Under the pieces are notes generated by a model that did not search any database, was not told the origin of the DNA, and worked only from the letters and a program-made list of their open reading frames with translations. The position numbers and the translations under genes are program-made. From NCBI RefSeq assembly GCF_963583255.1, contig NC_084819.1:3355501-3419500 (forward strand): a stretch of 64,000 nucleotides of DNA, in the 5' to 3' direction. Below, one piece after another: positions 1 through 12,513 of the stretch (positions are counted from its first letter, which is position 1; every line of letters starts with the position of its first letter). Source of the DNA: Pyrus communis. Lineage: Eukaryota > Streptophyta > Magnoliopsida > Rosales > Rosaceae.

Positions 1-982
1 TTTTTTTTTTTTTCGTTGTTGGAAATATTGGTATTTCTGTTAGTTGTTGATGGGTAGCTTGAATTTTGTTCAAGTCGTAGTAATTTCCGTACAAGTTTAC
101 ATTTTTGTGTGGAATTTGTGCAACTTTTGGTGTTTGTGTGGTGTTATTTTGATTGGTTGTTGGCCTTTGATTTTGTTATGGTGAAAATGTTTCCCTCTCT
201 TTGCTTGATAAAATCATGTGTTTTGGATTATGGTGCTGATTTTGGTTCTTATCTATGACTGTTGGTGATGTAACATTATAGGCTTTAGGTAGTAGGTTAC
301 GTATTCTTAAAAGATAACCGAGTACATCCTAATAGCTGCATCCCTTGGTTTGTGATTTTGTTGCTCGATTACTGAGGTTTATTTTTCGGTGCTCTCTGCT
401 TGGTTCTCACATTTGAGTCATCTCATCAAATCATTATATAGATTTCCACTTGAAATTTTAGCTTTGGAATAGTTAGGTGGCGATGTCTGCTTGACTTTGT
501 CGATTGAGTCACATCACCTAATCATTGGAGACTTCTTTTCCTTTGATTGGAAAAATCATTGGAGAGTAGTATTTCCTATTGAAATTAACTTTGGAATGTA
601 GTGCTGCTCTGCATTTGTAAAGGTGAAAACTGACGAGTGCCAAGTATGATTGTGTAAACTTCGATAAGTTTTAGAGTTTTATCATACCACATATCAAATG
701 AGCAATATGTGCCGGCGAATTTATTATGTTAGAAGCTTAAAATTTTCCATTCCAGCCTAATTGAATTTTCTTCTATTTTGATTTCGATATAAATGCATTA
801 AGGCCACTCCAGTTTCATGTGTGTCGTCTAAATTATTATTATTATTGTTACGACTTTCTACATGATTTAGCTATATTCTAATTTCTAGCTTTTAAATTTA
901 ATATACTATCGTAACTAAAATTATGTTACGTGTTGGTAGCCCCATTGACATATATAACTCCATTTTGCCTTCTCCATAACAG
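1..982. other. No recognisable coding sequence
   Basis: T-rich, intron-like sequence starting with a 13-base T run. It is probably intron of the ankyrin-like gene whose last exon follows. I see no repeat or exon with confidence. Confidence 0.4.
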
Positions 983-1054
983 GCCTTGGACATTGGTAAA
1001 GAACAAATGGTTGATTTGCTGAGGAAGTATGAATCACTAGAACTAAATACATGA
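983..1054 (+). CDS. Terminal exon of an ankyrin-repeat-like gene (partial)
   Basis: A splice acceptor (AG at 981-982) is followed by 23 open codons and a TGA at 1052-1054. The peptide reads ALDIGKEQMVDLL then RKYESLELNT, which resembles the second helix and tail of a C-terminal ankyrin repeat. No earlier exon could be recognised in 1-982, so the rest of the gene lies upstream of the window or was lost. A Helitron-like 3' end lies about 115 bp downstream, so this could be a captured exon and not the end of a working gene. The family call rests on one short peptide. Confidence 0.45.
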   Translation, partial: ALDIGKEQMVDLLRKYESLELNT

Positions 1055-1167
1055 GCCTTAGAGTGTTGTAATATATTGTACAAACATGTATCATAAAGAT
1101 GTAAATATGTTTTGATATAGAAGTAAATATATTTTAATATATTTTATATGTTTAACATTGTTTTAGA

Positions 1168-1189
1168 CCCGCAGCATCGCGCGGGCTAA
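1168..1189 (+). mobile_element. Helitron-like 3' terminus (hairpin plus CTAA)
   Basis: CCCGC at 1168-1172 can pair with GCGGG at 1181-1185, and CTAA follows directly. A GC-rich hairpin just before CTRR in an AT-rich setting is the usual Helitron 3' end. The base after it is G, not the expected T, and no 5' TC terminus was located, so the call is tentative. Confidence 0.35.
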
Positions 1190-1835
1190 GTTTCTTGTAT
1201 GTTTCTGTATCTCTAGCTTTGGCAGTTTATCCGTCATTCTACCCCTTTTTTTAATTTGTTTTTTAAAGTTTTTTCTCAACATATAAAAAGAATTTTAAAT
1301 TTTTGTGTTTTTGACAAAATTATCCATGCGAATTTGTTTCTATTATTTGTTGCTAGGTTTGGATTTTTCTGTTTTTAGGGTTTTTATGTCCAATGCTTAA
1401 AATTTCTTTGATATGGTCGATATTTCCATAGAAATTTCTAAAAAATCAGAGAAAGATATGGAAATAGGGGTGAAGCTTAAACTTCAACTCAAATAGGAAA
1501 AACTCTTAAGTTTAGGCTAAAATCGACATATATCGTAGATATTTTTGACATATGTTAAATATCGGAGAAACTGTCATATTCATCCAAACCAATGTTTGAC
1601 CATCCCTAAAGTTTCATATTAAATTCTAATAATCTCTATTGAAAGCAACCGATATTGATATTCGATATATCCGTCGATATTTTCCCAAATTTACAAATCG
1701 ATAGTTTTACCGATATTAAGATTTTAAACACTATTTATGTCTAATCTTTTTGGTAAAGCCTTGTGACACCAAAATACTCTTCTTGCTTACCCTTATAGTT
1801 TTATTTTATTTTATTTTTAAAGTACTCTTATAGTT
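1190..1835. other. Intergenic, nothing recognised
   Basis: AT-rich sequence between the Helitron-like end and the first MULE. No ORF, RNA gene or clear repeat was seen. Confidence 0.4.
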
Positions 1836-1844
1836 GAGATATTA
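1836..1844. repeat. 9-bp target-site duplication (left) of MULE
   Basis: GAGATATTA, identical to 6486-6494, directly abuts the first base of the left TIR. Confidence 0.92.
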
Positions 1845-2688
1845 GGGTAAATCTCAGTTTACTACCTCAAGTTTTGGGGTTTTCAACATTTAGTATATGA
1901 ATATTTTTTCGTCCCAGAGTCATACCTAAAATGTTAATTTTGGGACAGTATCATTCATCCGTTAGTCTGGCTATTAAGTATCCCGTTAACTGATGACGTG
2001 GCGCCCATGTGGACAATGACTGGGCGCCACGTGTCATTAAGGGTCCATGTGAAAATTAAAAATTCAAAAAAAAAGTCCAAAGTTTCAAAATTCAAAATTT
2101 AGAATGGGAATAGTTAAAAGTGAAAACCACTTTTCACTCGAACACCCCCAGAAATCTCGATTCCCCATCTCCGTCCTAAACCCTACCAATTCGCCATCAC
2201 TCCACCTCGCCGTCGATCCAACTCGATGTCAGTCGCACGCCGTCGTACGTTGCACACATCTTTGCACATCAAAGAAGGGGCACCATTTTTGGGCAAGGTT
2301 GTCGTGAAGCCATCGCTGGTGATGGGGTGGCAAAAAATGAGGATTGAAGTAGCTGAAACACTAGTTTATTGTAAGTAACTTACCTTTTTCGAAGTGTAGA
2401 TAATATGGGTTTAGGTTTTCCGATTTTTCAATTTTGAATTTTAGGGATTTGTGAGTTCCAATCCCTTTTTTTTTTTCTATGGTTTCTGGAATTGTGTTTT
2501 GTAGTTGGTTTCATGCATTGTTAATTGTTTTCAATGTGTATGTGGTTTTATCTTCATTCGTGGTCTCAATTGCAACCTTTAAAAAACCTTGTGGTTTTGT
2601 TTTCACCTTTTTGTCCTCATGGTCCTACAAGTTAGTGTTTTAGGTTAACTTTTTTGGTTTTAAAACCTTTTTCCTTGACTTTGCAGGC

Positions 2689-5471
2689 ATGCCTGAATTA
2701 TTTACACTTAAAATTAACCACAGTGGGAAGTGGACTGAAAATGCATATATGGGAGGGTTTGAGACTTTGTTTGATTACGTAGACAAAGACTTCATGTCTT
2801 TTTTCGAGATTGATGAAATGGTTAAAGAGTTAGGATATGACGGGTTTATCTTGCATCCCTATAGGATTCCTGGGATGTCTTATAGGGAGGGATTAAAGTT
2901 TATTGATCGGGACCAAGATGTGGGTAAAATGTGCAATTATGTTTCAGGGACTAAGAAAATAGATGAATCGATGAGAGTGGCATATTAAAAAAAGGTGTCA
3001 CTATTGATGATATTGAGGAGTCGAGGGTGGCAATTTCGATTACAAATGGAAGTGGATCAAAATTGAAGAAAGGTGGAGCAAAAGAGGGTGCTAATCACTT
3101 AGAAAAATGATTATATGTTTTGAATGACATAACCTACAATGGTGATGATGAACATGAGGTTGAAGCAATTAAGGGAAGCAATTAAGGGAGGATAAGGAAA
3201 TGGAGATGAGGCTGAAGATAGTCATTTCAATGCTGATAATGAATGTGACGAAGATGATGAAAGTGATGAAGGTTATGAAGGTAAAAAAGGTCACGAAACT
3301 GAAAAAGTTAATGAAAGGGCTGAACTAGAAGCTAATGAGTAAAAATTTTGAAACATTTATTTTTGCAATTTTAATTTCAGTATTCAATTATTTTTGCAAA
3401 GTTTAGGTTTTTAACAAATATGCATTGTTTGTGGCAGTAAATACAGAGGATGACATTACTAATAGTGAGTTTGTGGACAGTGACTACATTTTGGAAGATG
3501 ATGATAGTCGTGCAGTAGATGATACAGTTGTAAACATTGTGATTGAAGATGCTGAAAGGGGTGAATGGGTTGGGAGCTAACATCTAGAAGAATTATTGAT
3601 GCAAGAGATGTAGAAGACGTTCCCTTTGATGATGAGAAAGGACTCATATGGCCTGCATAGTGTTGACGATTCAGGTTCAGAATGTGACGAAAATGTCATC
3701 TACCTTGAGTTCAATGAAGAAGTCGACATGGATGATCCAAAGTTTGAAAAGAGATTGAAGTTCAGAGATGCTGCACAGAGGCAGTGTGGTCTTTCCATTA
3801 ATCATGGTGCATCTTCTATTATGCTAAAAAGGAATGAGAGATGGAAGATTAGCGCAAAGTGTGAGAAAAACTGTCCATGAAGATTGTATGCTTCCAGGAT
3901 GTACAATGAAGATTCAATGCAAGTGAAAACTTATGTTGGGAAACATGAATGTCCGAGGATTTGGAGGGAAAATCCTAACTGCAAAGTGGCATAGCTTGTG
4001 AAGGGGTATGTGGACAAGTTCAAACTCAACCCCCATCATTACATTTATGGAGGCAGTGAAGGAGGAAAAAATGGTTGAGATCCACCTCAAGACAGCCTAC
4101 AGAGTGAGAGCACAATGTTTGAAAATCCTTTATAGGAGTAACATGGATCAGTACATAAAGTTATGGGAGTTCTGTGATGAGTATAGGAGGATAAACCATG
4201 GTAGTACAGTTAAGATGAAGGTGATGCCCTATGATGATGCTCATGTGATATTTTAGAATATTCATATTAGTTTGGGGGCTTCCAAAAATGGATTTAAGAA
4301 TGGATGTATCCAGCTTGTAAGGTTGCATAGTTGTCACTTGAAATGAGTGTTCAAGGGCCAGTTACTATCTACAGTTGGAGTAGATACAAATAACCAAACT
4401 TGGATTATTGGATATGCTATAGTAGAGCTCGAGAACAAGGACAGTTGGGTTTGGTTTCTGGAATTACTAGCTGTTGAATGGGGAATTGTGAACCAGCGTG
4501 GTTGGACTTTCATTTCTGACAAAAAAAAGGGTTTAATACCAGCTTTTGAGAAGAAGCTACCTAATTGTAATCATTGATTACGTGTTAGGCACTTATACAC
4601 CAATTACAAGGCAGATGGGTTTAAAGGGAAATGATTAAAAGATGCCTTATGGAATGCTGCCAAGTCAACAACCATCGCTGATTTTAGAGAGAGTATGGAT
4701 GAGGTGAATAGGCTAAATAATGAAGCTTATAAATGGTTGGTGAAGAGACTAGCCTTGCATTGGAGTAGGTCACACTTTGAGACACACTTAGTGTGACATT
4801 CTCTTAAACAACCAATGTGAGAGCTTCAATTCTTTTATCCTGAGGGCTAGGGACAAGCCTATTATTACCATGCTGGAAACTATAAGAGTTTTATTGATGA
4901 AAAGAATATGGTTGAGAAGAGATGCAATGAGGAAGGATAAAGAAGCTATCTGCCCAAAAATCCAGAAGAAGTTTGAGAAGTACAAGTTGAAAAGCTCATG
5001 CACTATAGCTACATGGTCTGGAGGAGAAAAAAATTAAAGTAGATGAAGGCAGATGCAATATATTTATGGTGGATTTGAATGGGTGCACTTGCTCATGCAG
5101 AAGATGAGATTTGGTAGGCTTTCCTTGCATGCATGGTTGCTTGACCATCTATTATGCAAGGAGACAGGCTGAGGAATTTATTTCATCTTGGTGCAAGAAT
5201 GAAAAGTACTTTTAAGCTTATGAAAACCTAATTCAACATGTCCAAGGCATGAAATATTGGGAGCCATCTAAAAACAAATGCATTATTCCTTCAACTTTTA
5301 AAAGGTAGCCTAGAAGACCAAAAAAAAGAAGAGAAATAAGGAGGGTGATGAAAATGAATTCAAGTAAAGCAAAAGAGGGCAAAAAAGTGTGAAGTGTAGT
5401 GTTTGCAAGGGCTCAGGACACAACAAGGCCAGATGCCCAACCACTCATCATCATCCAGCTGCTAAAAAATG
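2689..5471 (+). pseudogene. Degenerate MuDR-family transposase
   Basis: Starts with ATG at 2689, two bases after an intron acceptor; a donor-like GTAAGT lies at 2370. Visible in order: a PB1-like N-terminal domain of plant MULE transposases (2689-2988); an acidic linker; the MuDR DNA-binding region (around 3760-3960: FRDAAQRQCG, WKISAKCEKNCP, then RLYAS after a stop); the DDE core (4347-4577: GQLLSTVGVDTNNQ, VELENKDSWVWFLELL, ISDKKKGL), with the first two acidic residues present; a SWIM zinc finger (5084-5145: CTCSC ... CMHG), broken by TGA where Trp is usual; and an intact CCHC zinc knuckle (5389-5436, C-x2-C-x4-H-x4-C). More than ten in-frame stops and frameshifts interrupt it, so no working enzyme is encoded. 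The family call is firm; exact exon limits are not. Confidence 0.88.
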
Positions 5472-5824
5472 AAGAAAAAGCAAGAAAAATGAGGTATAAT
5501 TTTGATATTTTTTGTTGATTTTTCATTTCTTAAGTGAATTTGTTATTTGTGAAGTGTAGTGTCTTTGAGTGCTAATATTTTATGGGTTCATTAATTAGGC
5601 CTCGACACCTAAGGCATTACAATCCTCTCGGTCATCATAGCCATGCACTCAGGAAGCTCCACAATCTTCATCTCAGCAAACTCAAGTCTCTCAAACCACT
5701 TCAAAGTCTATTGCAAGAGGTCAGAAAATGAGGATGAATGTTTTATGAAGCTGCTTTTATGTTTTAGGTTGTTTAAGGGTTCATTTCATTATAGTTGAAT
5801 ATGCCCTTAGTTTTTTGGGAAACA

Positions 5825-5870
5825 ACTTTCGGACAGATCTTTTGTGTTTTGGACAGATCTTTTGTGTTTT
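5825..5870. repeat. Short tandem duplication in the MULE
   Basis: The phrase GGACAGATCTTTTGTGTTTT occurs twice back to back, a simple 20-bp tandem duplication in the 3' part of the MULE. Confidence 0.75.
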
Positions 5871-6485
5871 TGGTACTCTTATTTTGGTTTAGTTGTGTAC
5901 TTATATTTTGGAAGAACACTTTGACCCATTAGTTGTTAAAGTTGTGGTCTTTTGATACTTTCCTGTGAATTGGAAGGTGTACAACTTAGAATATTGAACT
6001 TTGTTGTGAATTGAAAATTGTTGACAATTGAACTTTGTTGTGAACCCTTGAAACTTTGTTGGTAGTTGGTAGTTTAAATGATGAATTTGCATATTTAGAA
6101 TTGAAAGTTTGTTTGAAATTGCAGATTTGGAATGAAAGTTGTGGTTTTTTCCCTATTTAATTTGATTTTTTTTTTTTGAAAATGATTTGGCGGGAAAAAA
6201 GGAAGGTAGTACATAGTTATGGGTTAAAATTTTGGGTGGGAATTGTTTTTTTTTTTTTTTTTGAATTTTTAATTTCCACATGGACCCCTTAATGACACGT
6301 GACGTCTAGTCATTGTTCACATGAGCGTCACGTCATCAGTTAACAGGAGACTTAACAGGCAGACTAACATATGTATGTGATTGTCCCAAAATTAACACTT
6401 TAGGTATGACTCTAGGACAAAAAAAACTTCATGTACTAAATGTTGAAAACCATGAAACTTGAGGGTAGTAAACTGAGATTTACTC

Positions 6486-6494
6486 GAGATATTA
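6486..6494. repeat. 9-bp target-site duplication (right) of MULE
   Basis: GAGATATTA, identical to 1836-1844, directly abuts the last base of the right TIR. Confidence 0.92.
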
Positions 6495-6604
6495 TATAGT
6501 TTTGTCCATGACAGTCCAGGGTAGAAAAAAAAAAGGAAATTTTAACGAAAAACCACATTTTTACACTAAAAAGTCAATACTGGTATTATTCACTTTAACC
6601 TTTA

Positions 6605-6613
6605 TTTTTTCTT
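6605..6613. repeat. 9-bp target-site duplication (left) of Pack-MULE
   Basis: TTTTTTCTT, identical to 8116-8124. Confidence 0.85.
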
Positions 6614-6968
6614 GGGTAAATATCAGTTTACTACCCTCATGTTTGGTGGTTTTCAACATTTAGTACATCAAGTTTTTTTCGTCCCAATGTCATACCTAAA
6701 GTGTAAATTTTGGGACACTCTCATACATCCGTTAGTCAAACTATTAAGTCTCTCGTTAAGTGATGATGTGGCGCTCATGTGGACAATGATTAGGCACCAC
6801 TTGTCATTAAAGGGTTCACATGAATATTAAAAAATTAAAAAATTTAAATTTAAAATTAAAAAAAAAAAAATCTGGGCGTTCACCTTCACCCCTCCCAACC
6901 CCCTCATTCCTTCTCCCTCGATTCTCTCCTCTGCACTCACAACCCTCCTCCTCCTCCTCACAACCTTC

Positions 6969-7334
6969 ATGTCCATAGCCATCATTTCACAACCCCAACC
7001 CCTCCTCACCCCCGCCAAGCAAGACACCATTTACACAGGTATGGGCTCCGTCAACCCCGACATCCCCTGGCGCTCCCTTTTCCCCGACGACCTATGCCTC
7101 TCTGGCCCTCACGGCGTCGTATGTGACTTCTTCTACGAAATCCCCCTGAGTTTCTCAAAGTTGAAGAAGCCAAAGGTTCTTGATCTGGGTTACAATTATT
7201 TTTTCGGAAATGTTCCTAAATCGGTGGGAAATCTCTTGGAGTTGGTGAATGAAGGGAATGATTTGGCTACTGCGGGAGGGAGAAGGACGGATGTTGGGTC
7301 GGAATTTGGCATGAGCATTCGGGATAGGGTTTAG
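6969..7334 (+). pseudogene. Captured fragment of an LRR receptor-like protein gene
   Basis: An ORF of 121 codons inside the Pack-MULE. Residues 18-56 (DTIYTGMGSVNPDIPWRSLF ... LSGPHGVVCDFF) look like the N-terminal cap of plant LRR receptor-like proteins of the RLP29/TMM type. It then jumps directly to an LRR unit (KVLDLGYNYFFGNVPKSVGNL). The normal protein has many residues between these parts, so the copy is internally deleted or stitched from separate pieces. No transmembrane segment follows and the reading continues into unrelated sequence. Family assignment is from memory of the motif style. Confidence 0.6.
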
Positions 7335-7556
7335 GAATTTGAGTCGTCTGTGTCGGAGAAGCAAAACCCAGAAACCCAAATACTTCCCACAAAAATAAAA
7401 CCAATATTTTTTTTTTTTTTTTGCAGAAAAATCAGTTTCAAGCAAAAAAGCTTCAATCTTTACTCTACCCAGCTGGGTGTTTCTCAAAGTTTTCAAAAAC
7501 CCATCTCAGGAACTCCAAGAATTGACATGATTTGATCCAAAAATTGAAAAGAGCAA

Positions 7557-7805
7557 ATGGGTTTTCTCTCAAACCCTATTTCCAATTTCTCCTTTTATCT
7601 GCTTCTGTTATTCTTTCTCATCAGTTTTGAGCTCATCCCAGTTATTGAATCTACCACTGACATCATCTCCTTGGAAGAAGTGTGCGGGAGGGTGAGTGCA
7701 GAGGAGGGGAATGGGTGGGTGTGCGGGGAGGATGGGTGCAGGGAAGAGAAGGGAGAGAGAAGAAGGGAAGGGGTAGGGAGGGGTGAAGGTGAACCCCTCC
7801 TCTAA
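7557..7805 (+). pseudogene. Captured signal-peptide-like fragment in the Pack-MULE
   Basis: Starts with ATG and encodes a classical secretion signal (a short N-region, then a Leu/Phe-rich stretch FYLLLLFFLISF), then runs into low-complexity purine-rich sequence. It could be the displaced N-terminus of the same LRR protein fragment found just upstream, now in the wrong order. The later part of the ORF is not protein-like. Confidence 0.4.
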
Positions 7806-8115
7806 AGAGAAGAAATGAGGAAGAAGGAGAAGAAGAAGAAGAAGAAGAAGAAAAATTCCACATGAACCCCTCTGAAGAAAAGAAAGAAAGAAAGAAAAAA
7901 AAAATCCACGTAGACCCTTTAATGACATGTGGTGCCCAGTCATTGTCCACATGGGTGCCACATCATCACTTAACGGGAGACTTAACAGTTTGATTAACGG
8001 ATGTATGAGACTGTTCCAAAATTTACACTTTAGGTATGATTCTGGGACGAAAAAAATTTGATGTACTAAATATTAAAAACCACGAAATATGAGGATAGTA
8101 AACTGATATTTACCA

Positions 8116-8124
8116 TTTTTTCTT
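8116..8124. repeat. 9-bp target-site duplication (right) of Pack-MULE
   Basis: TTTTTTCTT, identical to 6605-6613. Confidence 0.85.
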
Positions 8125-8250
8125 TATCGTTAAAACTCAAAGTCTTCAAACCATTATCATTAGTTTTTCTTAAAAAAAAAAAAAACCCGGAGATTGGGGA
8201 AATGGCAAAGTGTTCATCCAAAAAAAGGCCCGTTATGTTGTAGCTCGGGT

Positions 8251-8375
8251 TGGGCTTTGGGCCCACAAATGTACCTGAAAAAAGAAAAACTGGGCTTTTG
8301 CGTAATTTAAGTAAAATGTAGGGCATTTTCTGTAAATCGGGTTATTATTTAAACCCCACAGAGCTACTAGGGTTT
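8251..8375 (+). promoter_or_regulatory. RPL3 promoter motifs: site II elements and telo-box
   Basis: TGGGCT at 8251-8256, TGGGCC(CA) at 8258-8265 and TGGGCT at 8291-8296 match plant site II elements. TAGGGTTT at 8368-8375 is a telo-box. This pairing is the known signature of plant ribosomal-protein promoters. A CT-rich leader follows. Transcription probably starts near the telo-box. A leader intron from about 8426 (donor after CTCAG) to 8853 is likely because the ATG follows an AAAG acceptor, but this is inferred. Confidence 0.7.
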
Positions 8376-8851
8376 ATTCTTCATACCGAGTGGGTGCATT
8401 TCGCCGCAGCTAGCTAGAAGCTCAGGTTCCTTCTCCCTCTACCTTTCTCTCTGTCCGTCTCTCTTTGCTCCTCTCTGTGTCTGTATCTCTCTTCATTCTG
8501 TATGAGTGTCTCTCTCACTCTCCGTTGCTTGTCTTCTGGTCAAATGGGATTTTCTTGTGTTTGCGTATTTTCCATGAAAGTCATTTGGATTCGATCATGT
8601 TTTAGGGTTTTAATCTCGTTTTGTAGTTGAGTTTGATTCATTTTTGTATAATATATATTGGTTTCGGAAATGATTGGAATGTACTGAGATTGTTTGGTTT
8701 CTGAATGCTATTATTGTTCAATTATATTTTATATGTATAGATCGTTGTGTCGCTATTAAAATTTGGTGTTAGATCCTGTAAGATTTTTCATTAACCTGTA
8801 TGGACATGTGGGTTTTATTTGTATTGATTTCTGTTGCCTTTTTTGGTTTAA

Positions 8852-11320
<2,469 letters not shown>

Positions 11321-11600
11321 GGATGAGAACTCCCCAAGAGTTAATAGCTATCGAAGTAGTAGTCGAGTTTTTAGTTGCAACAATTCTGTTTTTCATGGTT
11401 TGTTTTGGTTTGAATTGCCGAGGATGTTGAACGGTGCGGATTAAGTTTTGTTTTCTTCGAGGTACTTGAATATTTGATGGTTATTTTAGAATTACAACTT
11501 TTGAACCTGTTTTTAATGACTGCTCATTTGACGGCTAAAATCATGGGGGATAAGGGGAGAAAACTAGAGGTTAGGAAAAAGTTATTTGATTGATAAACAG
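11321..11600. other. 3' flank of RPL3
   Basis: The likely 3' untranslated region and terminator run to about 11520. No other gene was seen. Confidence 0.5.
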
Positions 11601-11601
11601 T

Positions 11602-11815
11602 GACTGGTGAACCACAAGTGGTCCACCGGTAAGAGCGCTGACTCTGGTTTCTTGATAAACAAAAAAATGTGGGGGTTTCAGGTTTGATGCTCTGAGATGA
11701 CGAGTTTGTTTGACTGGTCGAGTAGGGTGAAATTTCTCAGTCTTTCCTAAGTTTGGAAGATCTGGATAATCGTTTCTTGCCATCAGTTGTTTCTTTTTGA
11801 ATTTCAAAAAAAAAT
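11602..11815 (+). mobile_element. tRNA-derived SINE, copy 1 of a tandem pair
   Basis: The box A match TGGTCCACCGG (11619-11629) fits TRGYNNANNGG exactly. A box B-like GGTTTGATGCT starts at 11681. The body ends in an A-run at about 11806-11814. It is homologous along its length to the next unit (11818-12033). With pol III boxes and an A-tail but no tRNA fold or anticodon arm, it is a SINE and not a tRNA gene. Confidence 0.72.
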
Positions 11816-11817
11816 TT

Positions 11818-12033
11818 GACCGGTGAACCACAGCTAGTGGTTCATTGGTAAGGGCACTGACTGGTTTCTCAATAAACAAAAAAAATGTGGGAGGTTTCAG
11901 GTTTGATGTTCCGAGTTAGTGAGTTTGTTTGATTATGGTTGAGTAGGGTGAAATTCTTCATATCCTCTTCGGATCCAGAAGGTGTGGATAATCGTTTCTT
12001 GCCTTCGGTTGTTTCCTTTTGAAAAAAAAAAAA
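11818..12033 (+). mobile_element. tRNA-derived SINE, copy 2 of a tandem pair
   Basis: Box A TGGTTCATTGG (11838-11848) and box B-like GGTTTGATGTTCC (11900-11912) are followed by the same body as copy 1 and an A-run at 12022-12033. A third, truncated start (GGTGACTGGTG) may follow at about 12035. Confidence 0.72.
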
Positions 12034-12333
12034 TGGTGACTGGTGATTGCATATAAGGTCCTGGTATACTTTTTAGTTCGAAGTCTTGTGCTCGGCTTGA
12101 TTTCTTGGACAAATTATGTGATCTTACCATTTTCATAAAGAAAGGTTGGACCATATTGTCAAAATTGTGGGCCGCTTGATCCCATCCGTTCGGGGTTGTG
12201 TGCCACTTGGTGCTAACCGTTTGGAATGAATTTGTGGCTCAAACAGCAGTAGCCACGGTCTTTACCAAAGGTTCACTTCGATAGAGCGAGAGCGCGATAA
12301 CAACCCGAAGGCGAAGATGGTTAGAAGATTAGA

Positions 12334-12513
12334 GAAACACTGCCGGGAAGAGACTTGGAAGATAAGAGAAACATGACGAGTAAGAGACTTAAGAGGAATT
12401 GCCCCATACAGGACAAGGGAAGGGAAACACTGCCGGGAAGAGACTTGGAAGATAAGAGAAACATGACGAGTAAGAGACTTAAGAGGAATTGCCCCATACA
12501 GGACAAGGGAAGG
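12334..12513. repeat. Perfect 90-bp tandem duplication
   Basis: Positions 12334-12423 and 12424-12513 appear identical at all 90 bases (unit begins GAAACACTGCCGGGAAGAGA). The unit is a multiple of three, so an ORF on the + strand (12355-12546) stays open across both copies. That ORF is strongly basic and matches no family I know. Identity this high in otherwise decayed intergenic DNA means a very recent duplication or an assembly artefact. Confidence 0.93.

Larger units (their letters stand above)
1845..6485 (+). mobile_element. MuDR-type MULE, 4.6 kb, with long TIRs and intact target duplication
   Basis: The element starts GGGTAAATCTCAGTTTACTA and ends with the inverse of GAGTAAATCTCAGTTTACTA. 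The terminal inverted repeats extend about 200 bp (1845-2050 and 6275-6485). It is flanked by a perfect 9-bp target duplication GAGATATTA (1836-1844 and 6486-6494), the size typical of Mutator-like elements. Inside lies a degenerate MuDR transposase (2689-5471). A second element 128 bp downstream has nearly the same TIRs. The target duplication is still perfect although the transposase is broken, so the element probably moved by transposase supplied from elsewhere, or decayed mostly in the coding part. Confidence 0.93.
6614..8115 (+). mobile_element. Pack-MULE, 1.5 kb, same TIR family as the 1845-6485 MULE
   Basis: The ends read GGGTAAATATCAGTTTACTA and its inverse, with about 210-bp TIRs clearly homologous to those of the MULE upstream (shared blocks include TTTTCAACATTTAGTA, CATCCGTTAGTC and TGTGGACAATGA). 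The flanks are a perfect 9-bp duplication TTTTTTCTT (6605-6613 and 8116-8124). The interior has no transposase. It carries GC-richer, coding-like sequence from host genes (6969-7334 and 7557-7680) and purine-rich low-complexity DNA (7680-7900). This is the definition of a non-autonomous Pack-MULE. Its right end lies about 135 bp before the first promoter-type motif of RPL3. Confidence 0.9.

Noticed and set aside
2104..2307. First exon of the MULE transposase
   Set aside because: Open and before a possible intron, but the peptide has no transposase feature; it could be leader sequence.
7608..7961. Minus-strand Leu/Ser/Pro-rich ORF in the Pack-MULE
   Set aside because: Covers purine-rich low-complexity sequence and part of the TIR; no protein signature.
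11602..12033. tRNA genes
   Set aside because: Box A and box B are present, but spacing and the lack of foldable acceptor and anticodon arms, plus A-tails, point to SINEs.
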